Of a DNA stretch of 44,878 nucleotides, positions 31,295-39,926 are shown one piece after another. Source of the stretch: Protaetiibacter mangrovi (GTDB taxonomy: Bacteria; Actinomycetota; Actinomycetes; Actinomycetales; Microbacteriaceae); contig NZ_JANTHX010000002.1 of the NCBI RefSeq assembly GCF_024752305.1, positions 42,261 to 87,138 of the forward strand, read 5' to 3'. How positions within the stretch are numbered: the first letter of the stretch is position 1; each line of letters opens with the position of its first letter. The translations under genes were made by a program, and so were the position numbers. A model generated the notes under the pieces. That model was given only the letters and a program-made list of their open reading frames with translations, was not told the origin of the DNA and did not search any database.

Positions 31295-32733
31295 GTGACC
31301 GCCTCCGGCGCGGTGCGCGCCCCGTCGGGGGCGGCGCGCAGCCGACGCGCACCGGGCGCCTCGGTGAGCACCCAGGCGCCCACCGCCCACAGCACGCACA
31401 GCACCAGCAGCGTCTGCATGAAGCCGAAGGCGTCGTAGAAGAACATGGCCGCCGCGTAGCCGGACGTCGACACCGCGAGGGCGAAGGCGAGGGAACGGTA
31501 GCGCGGCGGCACCGCGCCGTCGAGCGCGTGGCGCACGAGCATGAGGAACGGCACGAGGATGAAGACCGCGAGACCGATGAGTCCGATCACGCCGGAGTCC
31601 ATGAGGATGCCGAGCACCTGGTTGTCGAGGATGAAGCCGTTCGCATCCTCGCCCACCACGATCCGCCCGCCGTACCCGGTCCCGAGCACCGGATGCTGCT
31701 GCACGAGGGCGAACGCCGGCCCCAGGTCGGCCAGCCGACCCTGGCCTCCCCAGCCCGGCGAGGTGTACTGCGAGGCGACCAGCGAGTCCACGTCGAGGAA
31801 CGACAGCAGGGTCGTCGAGACGGTCTTCGGGCTCAGCAACGACGCGATCAGCAGCGTCGGCACCGCGGCGAGCACGATCGAGATCCCGGTGAGCGGGCGC
31901 AGCAGGATCGTGACCACGAGCATGACCGCGAGCACCACGACGCCGGTGCGGGAGACCGCCATGCCGATGCCGCCGAGGATCACGATCAGGAGCCCGCCGT
32001 GCACGATCGCCCGGCTGATGCGGTTGCGCGGCCAGCTCGCCTCGCGCGCGAGGTAGAGCACGATCGGGATGAGCATGCAGAGCATGACCGACAGGGCGAT
32101 CGGGTGCTGCGCGGATCCGAAGGAACGCGCCCCGCCCGCCCGGTAGTCGTCGGCGATCGTGCGCAGCGTCTCCAACGGCAGCACCTGGCCGAAGAGGAGG
32201 AAGACGTTGACCCGGGTCACCCGCTCGACGATCGCGAAGAAGGCCACGATCGCGCCGCCCCAGGCCAGGAACGACAGAGTCGCCATCACGACGCGCTCGG
32301 AGCCGAGGAACTGCCGCACCAGGAAGAACACGCTCAGGATGAACAGCAGGTTCACGAGGCCGCCGACGGCGGTGCCCATGAGCCCCTGCTCGGCCAGGGG
32401 CACGGCGTTCGCGACGATCGACACGACGAGGGTCGCGACGAAGATCGCGATCGGCAGGCCGAACGCCACCGGGCGGATGCGCAACCGTGGGTTCGCGAGC
32501 AGCGCGAACACGGCGCCGACGAGCAGGAGCGCGACGTAGAGCCGGTACGGCTCGAGCTCGAACGGCAGCGGGATCGGCAGCGCGTAGGTGCGGATCGGCA
32601 CGAACACGATGAGCACGAGCAGGCCGACGAGCGCCGCCGTGGGTCCGCGGAGGGCGCGCCGCGCCGCCGGTTCGGGCGACGGCGAGGCGCCGGTCGGCCG
32701 CGCACCGCCGCCGACATCCGTCGTGGTGGTCAT
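31291..32733 (-). CDS. O-antigen ligase/polymerase family membrane protein (Wzy-like)
   Basis: The 480-residue protein has about 12 hydrophobic spans and a large extracellular loop near residues 320-380 (SLVASQYTSPGWGGQGRL, then HPVLGTGYGGRIVVG). The loop is followed by NQVLGILMDSGVIGL, the classic Wzy_C/O-antigen ligase pattern with a conserved Arg and a H-P-x-x-G-x-G motif. It should polymerise repeat units outside the membrane. The ATG at 32733 lies 11 bp after the Wzz-like stop; the stop overlaps the GT2 start. It could instead be a ligase attaching the polymer to another acceptor. Confidence 0.9.
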   Translation of the reverse strand: MTTTTDVGGGARPTGASPSPEPAARRALRGPTAALVGLLVLIVFVPIRTYALPIPLPFELEPYRLYVALLLVGAVFALLANPRLRIRPVAFGLPIAIFVATLVVSIVANAVPLAEQGLMGTAVGGLVNLLFILSVFFLVRQFLGSERVVMATLSFLAWGGAIVAFFAIVERVTRVNVFLLFGQVLPLETLRTIADDYRAGGARSFGSAQHPIALSVMLCMLIPIVLYLAREASWPRNRISRAIVHGGLLIVILGGIGMAVSRTGVVVLAVMLVVTILLRPLTGISIVLAAVPTLLIASLLSPKTVSTTLLSFLDVDSLVASQYTSPGWGGQGRLADLGPAFALVQQHPVLGTGYGGRIVVGEDANGFILDNQVLGILMDSGVIGLIGLAVFILVPFLMLVRHALDGAVPPRYRSLAFALAVSTSGYAAAMFFYDAFGFMQTLLVLCVLWAVGAWVLTEAPGARRLRAAPDGARTAPEAVT

Positions 32734-32744
32734 GGCGGACCCGG

Positions 32745-33530
32745 TCAGTGCGATTCGTAGGCGGGTGTCGCGGTCGCGAGGGGCGCGCGGGCGGCGGCCG
32801 GGCTCTCGGCCGCGTCGGGTTCCCCGGCCTCGGCCCGTCGGCGGGCGCGGCCGGCCTGCACGTTCCAGACGACGAACGCCGCGATCACGAAGAGCAGGAA
32901 CACCGCGAGCCCGGTGACGATGACCGGCAGCATCGAGCTGCTCTTCGTCACGTCCTCCGCGGGCCGCTCGTCGAGGGTCGTCAACTGCACGCGGGACGAC
33001 TCGTCGATGCCCGACTCGTTCTGCTCGCGGGCGACGTACTCCTGGAAGGCGACCGTGGCGGTGCGCGAGATGTCCTCGGCGCGGGAGGCGGTCTCCGCCG
33101 TGCCGATGACGTCGAGGATCGGCAGCGAGAAGCGCCCGGGCGAGGACTCGTCGCCGCCCGGCTGGGTGGTGCGCCGGACGGCGGAGATCGCCTCGCCCTC
33201 GCCGAGTTCGCCGATCTCGGCCTCGACCGCGGCGCGGATCTGGGCTCCGGCGACGAGGTACGCGTAGACGACCGCGGTCTGGGTGAGATCGCGGGTCTGC
33301 ACCGTCCCCGACCCGGCATCCACGGGTGTCTCGGCCTGGAAGATCGGCTGGCTCGCGCTGCCGACCAGCACGGTCGTGGCCGCGCGGTAGCTCGGCGTGA
33401 CGCGGGAGGTCAGCGTGCCGTCGGTGATGGTGTAGCCGGCGAACAGGCCGGCCGCGACGGCCACGACGAGGCCGACGACGAGGAGCCACTTCTGGGCCCA
33501 GAGGATCTGGAGGTACTTCGGGATGTCCAT
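32745..33530 (-). CDS. Chain-length determinant protein (Wzz/YveK-like)
   Basis: The 261-residue protein has the Wzz topology: a first span (WLLVVGLVVAVAAGLFAGY, about 15-33), an extracellular domain with coiled-coil potential and a second span (MLPVIVTGLAVFLLFVIAAF). A short Ala/Glu-rich tail follows. SYRAATTVLVGS is the usual beginning of the periplasmic part. The tail lacks the Walker motifs and Tyr cluster of a BY-kinase, and no kinase gene is in the window. It should set polymer length with the Wzy-like protein. The ATG at 33530 is preferred; GGAAGG lies ten bases upstream. It leads the minus-strand operon 33530-26909. Confidence 0.85.
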   Translation of the reverse strand: MDIPKYLQILWAQKWLLVVGLVVAVAAGLFAGYTITDGTLTSRVTPSYRAATTVLVGSASQPIFQAETPVDAGSGTVQTRDLTQTAVVYAYLVAGAQIRAAVEAEIGELGEGEAISAVRRTTQPGGDESSPGRFSLPILDVIGTAETASRAEDISRTATVAFQEYVAREQNESGIDESSRVQLTTLDERPAEDVTKSSSMLPVIVTGLAVFLLFVIAAFVVWNVQAGRARRRAEAGEPDAAESPAAARAPLATATPAYESH

Positions 33531-33670
33531 GCGGGGGAACCTTCCGATCGGGGGAGGACATACCCGGAAGGGCGTCATTGCTCAACACGGGGGGAGGTGG
33601 AGCTGAGGGGTATCGGGGGTCCCTCACGGGACACGATGCCAGCATCGGTGTTTCCGCCTCCACCCCCGCA

Positions 33671-33784
33671 TGTTGCCGACATGTAAAACCTGAGCGAATC
33701 CTCGGGAACATTTCCCGCCAGGTATTGCGCCGCGGTGGTGACCCCCGTAAGGGTGACGGCATCACCTGATCCCGACGGAGGTGA
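33671..33784 (+). promoter_or_regulatory. EPS promoter region with GTAAA-hairpin element (copy 2)
   Basis: TGTTGCCG (33671-33678) is followed by GTAAAACCT (33683-33691). A six-base-pair stem starts within it (CCUGAG with CUCGGG). GTATTG lies at 33722-33727 and may overlap the -10. A leader hairpin follows in which GGTGA (33737-33741) pairs with TCACC (33762-33766). The ribosome site GGAGGTGA (33777-33784) is nearly perfect and five bases before the ATG at 33790. The rest of the 259-bp gap to the divergent Wzz-like gene shows no gene. Confidence 0.45.
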
Positions 33785-33789
33785 GAGCC

Positions 33790-35001
33790 ATGACGTCGTA
33801 CCGAGGATCAGAGAGCAACGGCCGGCTTTCTGTCGTCTACTCGTTCCCGCACGCCATCGGCGCGCCCGGCATCGGCTGGACGGCGTGGAACCAGGTCACG
33901 GAGCTCGTGGCCGCGGGCCACGAGGTGCACCTGGTCAGCGCGAGCGTCGCGCGGCCGATCCCCGGGCTCGCCTCGGATCGCCGGGTGCTGCAGCGCGGTC
34001 GGGTGCGCATCCCGCACCGCGCCGTGGGTCGCGACCGCGCCTTCGCCTTCCACGACCGGATCGGGGCGGAGCTCGTCCGCCGGGTGCGACCGGATGTCGT
34101 GCACACCTGGCCGCTGGCGGCCGAGCGTACCCTCCGCGCGGCCGCCGAGGTGGGCGCGCCGGGCCTCCGGGAGGCGCCCAACACGCACACCGCTCACGCC
34201 TACCAGGTCGTCGCCGAGGAGTGCGCGCGCCTCGGGGTGGAGCTGCCCGCCGACGCCTCGCACGCCGCGAACGCCGCGCACCTGGCGCGCGAGGAGCGCG
34301 AGTGGGCGGCCGCCGCCGCCGTGCTGGCGCCGTCGGACGCGGTCGCGCGCAGCTTCGTCGCCCGCGGACACGATCCCGAGCGGATCCTGCGTCATCGCTA
34401 CGGCGCCCGCTCCGACGGCGCGCCCGCGGCGCCGCGACGGTCCGACGACCCGCCCGTCGTGCTGTTCCTCGGCCGGGTGGAGCCGCGCAAGGGCCTGCAC
34501 CACGCCCTCCGCGCCTGGGCGGGATCGCGCCTGAGGGACTCCGGCCGCTTCGTCGTGCACGGCGACCCCATCCCGACCTACGCCGCGGTGCTCGCCCCCC
34601 TGCTGGACCAGCCGGGCGTCGAGATGCGCGGGTTCACCCGGGACCCGGGCGCCGCCCTGGCCGCGGCCGACGTGCTCGTCCTGCCCACCGTCGAGGAGGG
34701 GAGCGCCCTCGTGACCTACGAAGCCCAGCTGGCGGGATGCGTTCCGCTCGTGTCGACAGCCGCCGGCGCGTACCTCGACGACGGCGTGCACGGCCTGCTG
34801 CACGAGCCGGGCGACGTCGACGCCCTCCGCGCCCAGTTCGATCTGCTCGCCGATCATCCGGAGGAGTTCGCCCGGATGTCCGCGGCGGCGGCGGCGCACG
34901 CCCCGGAGCTCAGCTGGGAGGCGGCGGGCCGATCCCTCGTGGCCGCCTATCGCGCGGCGATCGCGCGACGGGGAGGTGCCGTCCATGCCGTCGCCGAGTG
35001 A
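33790..35001 (+). CDS. Family 4 glycosyltransferase (EPS)
   Basis: The 403-residue GT-B enzyme starts with SVVYSFPHAIGAPGIGWTAW, the N-terminal acceptor domain. The C-terminal donor domain starts PPVVLFLGRVEPRKGLHHAL. The E-x7-E-like region (LVLPTVEEGSALVTYEAQLAG) is the conserved donor site. It retains a GT4-style nucleotide-sugar pocket; the donor is unknown. The ATG at 33790 is fixed by a strong ribosome site. It is the first of eight plus-strand genes that run to 43191. The next gene starts inside its last 17 bases. Confidence 0.88.
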   Translation: MTSYRGSESNGRLSVVYSFPHAIGAPGIGWTAWNQVTELVAAGHEVHLVSASVARPIPGLASDRRVLQRGRVRIPHRAVGRDRAFAFHDRIGAELVRRVRPDVVHTWPLAAERTLRAAAEVGAPGLREAPNTHTAHAYQVVAEECARLGVELPADASHAANAAHLAREEREWAAAAAVLAPSDAVARSFVARGHDPERILRHRYGARSDGAPAAPRRSDDPPVVLFLGRVEPRKGLHHALRAWAGSRLRDSGRFVVHGDPIPTYAAVLAPLLDQPGVEMRGFTRDPGAALAAADVLVLPTVEEGSALVTYEAQLAGCVPLVSTAAGAYLDDGVHGLLHEPGDVDALRAQFDLLADHPEEFARMSAAAAAHAPELSWEAAGRSLVAAYRAAIARRGGAVHAVAE

Positions 35002-35929
35002 GCTGGCCGTCGTCGTCTGCTCGCGGGAGCGGGCCGAGATGCTCTCGGCGGCGCTCGTGACGATCGTCGCCCACACGCCGCGTGAGGCGGAGATCCTGGT
35101 GGTCGACTCCGCCTCGACCACCTCCGCGACGATCGACGTCGCACGGGCGGCCGGTGTGCGCTACGTGCGCACGGACACCAAGGGGCTCTCGATCGCGCGC
35201 AACGTCGGCCTCGCGGCCACCCGGCGCCCGTACCTGGTCTACACCGACGACGACTGCGTGGCGGTGGAGCGCTGGACCGAGGGGATCCTCGAGCGCTTCG
35301 CCGACGAGGCGGTGGGCTCGGTCACGGGCGAGATGATCGATCACACGCTCGCCGACGAGGTCGCGCCGGGGGAGCCCCGTCGGTACGAGCGCGTGCTCGA
35401 CGGCCTCGACGCGGGGCACGGCGCCCTCATGGCCTTCCGGCGCGACGTGCTGGTGGAGCTCGGGGGCTTCGACGAGGTGCTGGGGGCGGGGCGGCGGTTC
35501 GCCGGCGCCGAGGACCTCGACATCTTCTGCCGCATCCTCGACGCGGGCTACGCGGTGGTGCACGACCCGAGCTGCGTGGTGCACCACGTGAACACCCGCG
35601 ACGACATCGCGTACGAGGCGCTGTACCGGGGCTACGGCCTCGGCCTCGGCGGACTGGTCGGCAAGTGGCTGCGCGTGCGCTGGATCACCGGCGCCCGCAT
35701 GTTCGCGATCCTGGCGGGGCGCACCGCGCGCCGCGCGTTCCGGCAGCGCCGCGACCCGCGCCGCGGTCCAGCGGAGCGGGCGATGCTGTCCGGCATCGTC
35801 ACGGGCATCGCCGAGAGCAGGCGCCTGGAGCTCGAGGCCGGGAGGTTCGTCGACGCCGAACCGCCCGCGCCCATCGTCGTCGACGGCCTCCCCGATGCGG
35901 CCGCCATCCGGATGGAGGAGGGGAGCTGA
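34985..35929 (+). CDS. Family 2 glycosyltransferase (EPS)
   Basis: The 314-residue GT-A enzyme opens [18 protein letters not shown], with [25 protein letters not shown] and the metal motif [31 protein letters not shown] and the [12 protein letters not shown] base motif complete a full catalytic set. The ATG at 34985 follows GGAGGT by seven bases; a GTG nine bases upstream is possible. Its stop overlaps the start of the acyltransferase gene by one base. It should add one sugar to the repeat unit. Confidence 0.9.
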   Translation: MPSPSELAVVVCSRERAEMLSAALVTIVAHTPREAEILVVDSASTTSATIDVARAAGVRYVRTDTKGLSIARNVGLAATRRPYLVYTDDDCVAVERWTEGILERFADEAVGSVTGEMIDHTLADEVAPGEPRRYERVLDGLDAGHGALMAFRRDVLVELGGFDEVLGAGRRFAGAEDLDIFCRILDAGYAVVHDPSCVVHHVNTRDDIAYEALYRGYGLGLGGLVGKWLRVRWITGARMFAILAGRTARRAFRQRRDPRRGPAERAMLSGIVTGIAESRRLELEAGRFVDAEPPAPIVVDGLPDAAAIRMEEGS

Positions 35930-37227
35930 TGGCGACACGGTTGCCGGTCGAGCTCATGCGCACGCTCGACGAGAAGTTCGTGGCCGACTGGGTCGCGTTC
36001 CAGACGATGCGCCCGACGGGCGGCCTGATCGTCGAGGGCGCGCCATACCGTCGCGCGGACGGCACGATCGATCGCGAGGCGGTGCTCGTGCTCGCGCGCC
36101 ACCTCGTCGCGAACTGGCCGGCGCTGCGGATGCGCGTGCGGTCGATGCCGCTCGGGATCACGACCCCCGCGTGGGTCGCGGCCGAGCCGGAGCTCGCGTG
36201 GCACGTGCGCTTCATCGACCACGTCGAGCCCGACGACGTCGCCCTGGTGCTCGGCGGCGAGCGCAACGGACCCCTCGCGCTCGACCGTCCGCTGTGGACG
36301 CTCCTGGTGGCCGGGCTGCCGGACGGCGATGTGGCGTTCGTGCCGCAGGTGCAGCACGCGCTCGGCGACGGCATCTTCGCCCTCCGCTTCATCGATCAGC
36401 TGACGGCGGACGCCCCCTTCGACCCCTCGGCCACCCCGGCGGCGGACGAGCTCGCACCGCCGCCGGGGGCGATGGGCATCCTGCGGGAGGCGGGCGCCTC
36501 CTGGTGGCGTCGGCAGGGCGGCCTCGGCGCCGCGTGGCGGGAGTACACCCGCAAGCCGTTCCCGCGTCGGCTGCGCCGCACGGGCGGACGGATCCTCCGG
36601 CCCCGCCGCCTGCGGCGGCAGCAGGGGATGCCGCTGCCGCACCGGCACCACGCCTTCCGCACGCTCGATCTGCGCGAGGTGAAGCTCGCGGCCCGGGCGG
36701 CGGGGTGCTCGGTGCACGACCTCGCCGTCGCGGCGTCGCTGCTCGCCGCGTCCCGCACGGATCCCGCCGCCGAGACGGCGCTCCTCGTCCCGGTCTCCCG
36801 TCGGGCGGGCACCACGGGCGACGAACGCAACAACATCTCGATGACCGAGGTGTCGCTGAGCCCCGGGAGCGGCCGCGCGGAGGCGGTCGCCCAGGTGGGC
36901 GCCCAGCTCGGCGCCTTCATCGCCGGCGACCCGGACGCCCTCGCCCGGCCGCTCTCGGCGCCCGGGTACACCTCGTACCTGCCGTGGAGGGTGCGACCGC
37001 GCTACGCGGGCGCCGCACTCGTGCGGGAGGTGGTGCTCTGGCCGGTGCTGGATCCGCGGCATCCGTTCGCGGTCTTCGCCGGCAGCTACGCGTCGACCTT
37101 CAGCATCGCCGTCTCGGGTGCGCCGGACGTCGACGTCGAGTCGATCGCCGCGGACATGGCGCGGGTGGTCCTCGGCGACGACGATCCCTCGGCCGCGTCC
37201 GACGCGCGCGCGGAGGTGCCGGCATGA
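35929..37227 (+). CDS. WS/DGAT-type acyltransferase within the EPS cluster
   Basis: The 432-residue protein resembles the wax ester synthase/diacylglycerol acyltransferase and condensation-domain superfamily. [20 protein letters not shown] precedes the active-site motif QHALGDGIF, with His143 and Asp147 of H-x-x-x-D-G intact; the first His of the usual H-H pair is Gln. A later [10 protein letters not shown] block fits the family's second motif. Such enzymes transfer fatty acyl groups from acyl-CoA. Placed between glycosyltransferases and coupled on both sides, it may acylate a sugar or glycolipid intermediate. No membrane span is evident. Substrate is inference. Confidence 0.75.
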   Translation: MATRLPVELMRTLDEKFVADWVAFQTMRPTGGLIVEGAPYRRADGTIDREAVLVLARHLVANWPALRMRVRSMPLGITTPAWVAAEPELAWHVRFIDHVEPDDVALVLGGERNGPLALDRPLWTLLVAGLPDGDVAFVPQVQHALGDGIFALRFIDQLTADAPFDPSATPAADELAPPPGAMGILREAGASWWRRQGGLGAAWREYTRKPFPRRLRRTGGRILRPRRLRRQQGMPLPHRHHAFRTLDLREVKLAARAAGCSVHDLAVAASLLAASRTDPAAETALLVPVSRRAGTTGDERNNISMTEVSLSPGSGRAEAVAQVGAQLGAFIAGDPDALARPLSAPGYTSYLPWRVRPRYAGAALVREVVLWPVLDPRHPFAVFAGSYASTFSIAVSGAPDVDVESIAADMARVVLGDDDPSAASDARAEVPA

Positions 37228-37796
37228 GCCGCGTCGGGGGCCTCATCCGGTCGATGCTGGACGTCGGGACGTACCTCCAGGGCATCCGCCTGGCCCATTT
37301 CGCCTCGTACTCGCACGTGCGGCAGGTGCGCGTGCTCGACCGCGGTGCGGATGTGTCGTTCGCCCCGAACGTGTCGTTCCGCAACGCCGAGCGCATCCGG
37401 ATCGGCGACGGGTCGCACATCGGGGAGTTCTCGGTGCTGTGGGCCGGCAACTCGACCGGGCGGATCATCCTGGGGCGCAAGGCCCTCCTCGCCCCCCACG
37501 TCACCATCACGGCCTCGAACTACGGCATCGAGCGCGGCACCCCCGTCATGGACCAGCGGAAGGTCGAGCGCGACATCGTGATCGGCGACGACGTCTGGCT
37601 CGGCGCCAACGCCGTCGTGACGGCCGGGGTGACGATCGGCGACGGGGCGATCGTGGGGGCGGGCGCCGTCGTCACGCGGGACGTGCCGGCGTTCGCGATC
37701 GTCGGCGGCGTGCCGGCGAAGGTGATCGGCTGGCGCCCGGACGCCACCGCGGACGGTGTTCCGGTCGGCGTCGACGCGGGCGAGGTGTCGGCATGA
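37224..37796 (+). CDS. Left-handed beta-helix acyltransferase (EPS, second)
   Basis: The 190-residue protein has hexapeptide repeats across about residues 45-165 ([41 protein letters not shown]) and the ending [13 protein letters not shown], as in NodL/VatD/WcaB-like enzymes. [14 protein letters not shown] replaces the usual D-H-x-H loop, so the catalytic His is not in the standard place, in contrast to the enzyme at 22449. It probably transfers acetyl or a related group to a sugar of the polymer. The ATG overlaps the previous stop (ATGA) and its own stop overlaps the next gene. Confidence 0.85.
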   Translation: MSRVGGLIRSMLDVGTYLQGIRLAHFASYSHVRQVRVLDRGADVSFAPNVSFRNAERIRIGDGSHIGEFSVLWAGNSTGRIILGRKALLAPHVTITASNYGIERGTPVMDQRKVERDIVIGDDVWLGANAVVTAGVTIGDGAIVGAGAVVTRDVPAFAIVGGVPAKVIGWRPDATADGVPVGVDAGEVSA

Positions 37797-38728
37797 GCCC
37801 CGCGGTGTCGATCGTGGTGGTGAACTACAACACCGCCGAGGCGACCGCCGAATGCCTCGCCTCGCTCGAGGGCGAACCCGTCGACGCCGAGGTCGTCGTG
37901 GTCGACAACGGATCGGTCGACGGGAGCGTCGCCCTGCTGCGGGAGCGCTTCCCGGGCGTCGTCGTGGTCGACGCGGGGGAGAACCTCGGCTTCGCGGCCG
38001 GGGTGAACCGCGGTGCCGACGTCGCGACGGGGGAGCGCATCCTGCTGCTCAACCCCGACACGCTCGTGCGGCGCGGGTCGATCGCCGCCCTCGTGGCCTT
38101 CGCGGACGAGCACCCCGAGTACCGGGTCTACGGCGGGCGCACACTCCGCCCGGACGGCGGGCTCGATCCGAGCTCGTGCTGGGGCGAGCCGACCGCGTGG
38201 AGCCTCATCTGCTTCGCGACCGGGCTCAGCACGGTGTTCCACCGTACGCGCCTCTTCGACCCGGAGTCGCTCGGCCGCTGGCAGCGCGACACCGTCCGGG
38301 AGGTGCCGGTCATCACGGGCTGCCTGCTGCTCATCTCGCGCGCCGACTGGGACCTGCTCGGCGGCATGGACGAGCGCTTCTTCCTGTACGGCGAGGACGC
38401 CGACTTCTCCCGCCGGGCGCGGCTCGCGGGCATGCGGCCCGTGATCGTGCCGCGCGCCGAGATCGTGCACGAGGTCGGCGGGTCGACGTCGTCGAGCGGG
38501 CGCAAGATGTGCCTGGTCATGGCGGGCAAGGCGACCGACGCGCGACTGCGCTGGCCCGGCATCCGCGCACGGGTCGCGGTCGGGATGCTGCGGGCGGGGG
38601 CGGGCCTGCGCGCGGCCCTCGGCAAGGACACCTGGCGCGAGGTCTGGCGTCGGCGCGGGGACTGGTCGCCGGGCTATCCCTCGGCGCGCGCCGCCCTGTT
38701 CTCGACGCGCGAGGGGGTGACCGCGTGA
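37793..38728 (+). CDS. Family 2 glycosyltransferase (rhamnosyltransferase-like)
   Basis: The 311-residue GT2 opens [18 protein letters not shown], then [12 protein letters not shown] and the signature [20 protein letters not shown], with the metal motif LLNPDTLV. The motif [18 protein letters not shown] is typical of WbbL-like rhamnosyltransferases. These add deoxyhexoses to lipid-linked chains, so a rhamnose-type sugar is a reasonable guess. Coupled to its neighbours by ATGA overlaps at both ends. Confidence 0.9.
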   Translation: MSPAVSIVVVNYNTAEATAECLASLEGEPVDAEVVVVDNGSVDGSVALLRERFPGVVVVDAGENLGFAAGVNRGADVATGERILLLNPDTLVRRGSIAALVAFADEHPEYRVYGGRTLRPDGGLDPSSCWGEPTAWSLICFATGLSTVFHRTRLFDPESLGRWQRDTVREVPVITGCLLLISRADWDLLGGMDERFFLYGEDADFSRRARLAGMRPVIVPRAEIVHEVGGSTSSSGRKMCLVMAGKATDARLRWPGIRARVAVGMLRAGAGLRAALGKDTWREVWRRRGDWSPGYPSARAALFSTREGVTA

Positions 38729-39900
38729 CGCGCCTGATCGTCGAGGCGGAGCCCGCGTACCGCACCGCGGCCGCGAACCCCTACAACGCGCTGCTCGCCG
38801 ATGCGCTGGCACGCGAGGGGCTCCGGGTGCGCGACTTGAGCTACCTCCGCCTCGCCCTCGCGCGCGTCGACATCGTGCACCTGCACTGGCCCGACCTCAC
38901 CTTCCTCTCGGGTCACCGCATGTCGATCGTGCGTGCGCGGCTGCTGCTGTTCCGTGCGGCGCTGCGGATCGCACGGCTCCGCGGCACCCGGATGGTGTGG
39001 ACCGTGCACAATCTCGACTCCCACGAGCAGCGGGCGACCCCGGCGCTGCGCGCGCGGATGCACCGGTTGCTGGTCGAGGAGCTCGACGGCCTGCTCGCCC
39101 TGTCCGAGTCGAGCCTCGAGCTCGCCCGCGAGCGGTATCCCGAGCTGCATGCGCTCCCGGGCTTCGTCACGCCGCACGGCCACTATCGCGACGCCTACGA
39201 CTGGTCGCTCGACCGGCGGGAGGCGCGGGAGCAGCTCGGACTCCCTCTCGACGCCAAGCTCGCGGTCACGATCGGGCAGCTGCGCCCGTACAAGAACGCG
39301 TCGGCCCTGCTGCGCGCCTTCGCGGAGGTCCCCGGAGACGACCTGGCCCTGGCGGTCGCGGGCCGACCCTCCTCGCCGGAGCTCGCCGAGGAGCTGACGA
39401 CGCTCGCGGCGGCGGATCCCCGGGTACGGCTCGACCTGGCGTTCCAGGACGACGAGCGGATGGCGGCGTACCTGCGTGCGGCGGACCTGGTGGTGCTGCC
39501 GTACCGGGCGGTGCTCAACTCCGGATCCGCCATCCTCGGGCTCTCGGCGGATCGGCCGGTGCTCGTGCCCGCCCTCGGCTCCCTCGTCGAGCTCGCGGGT
39601 CAGGTGGGCGAGGACTGGGTGCGCACCTTCGACGAGGAGCTGAACGCCGCGGACCTGGGAGACGCGCTCGAGTGGGCGACGCGCGGCAATCGGCCCCCCG
39701 GTGTTCCCCTCGGCCCTCTCGAGTGGGATACTGTCGCCCACACCACACTCGAGGCGTACACCCGGATCCACGGATCCCCGCGTGTCCCCGGCTCGAGGCG
39801 GAACGTTCCACCCCCCGAGAACCAGTCCGCGACCGGCTCCCCGATAGCGCCGGCTGCACCCGCATCCCCACTCGTCGATGCGATGCACCGCTCGCCGTAA
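38725..39900 (+). CDS. GT-B glycosyltransferase (EPS)
   Basis: The 391-residue protein has a compact acceptor domain (NPYNALLADALAREG, then VDIVHLHWPDLTFLSG and MVWTVHNLDSHE) and a GT4-like donor domain with VTIGQLRPYKNASALL, AYLRAADLVVLPYRAVLNSG and SAILGLSADRPVLVP. The T-V-H-N-L block is found in mannosyl- and glucosyltransferases that extend lipid-linked chains. The GTG at 38725 overlaps the previous stop. The last 40 residues are rich in Pro and Ser and look disordered. A 26-bp gap separates it from the protease gene. Confidence 0.86.
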   Translation: MTRLIVEAEPAYRTAAANPYNALLADALAREGLRVRDLSYLRLALARVDIVHLHWPDLTFLSGHRMSIVRARLLLFRAALRIARLRGTRMVWTVHNLDSHEQRATPALRARMHRLLVEELDGLLALSESSLELARERYPELHALPGFVTPHGHYRDAYDWSLDRREAREQLGLPLDAKLAVTIGQLRPYKNASALLRAFAEVPGDDLALAVAGRPSSPELAEELTTLAAADPRVRLDLAFQDDERMAAYLRAADLVVLPYRAVLNSGSAILGLSADRPVLVPALGSLVELAGQVGEDWVRTFDEELNAADLGDALEWATRGNRPPGVPLGPLEWDTVAHTTLEAYTRIHGSPRVPGSRRNVPPPENQSATGSPIAPAAPASPLVDAMHRSP

Positions 39901-39926
39901 GGCGCTACACCCGATGGAGCCCCCCG

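Noticed and set aside
33531-33670. A small gene between the divergent EPS operons
   Set aside because: The short open frames cross G-runs and lack ribosome sites or motifs; I see only regulatory sequence.
35113-35124. ctcgaccacct-like match to the right arm of the 45-bp repeat inside a GT2 gene
   Set aside because: Only the short right-arm end matches, with no left arm or hairpin; it encodes the conserved VDSAST region and is chance.
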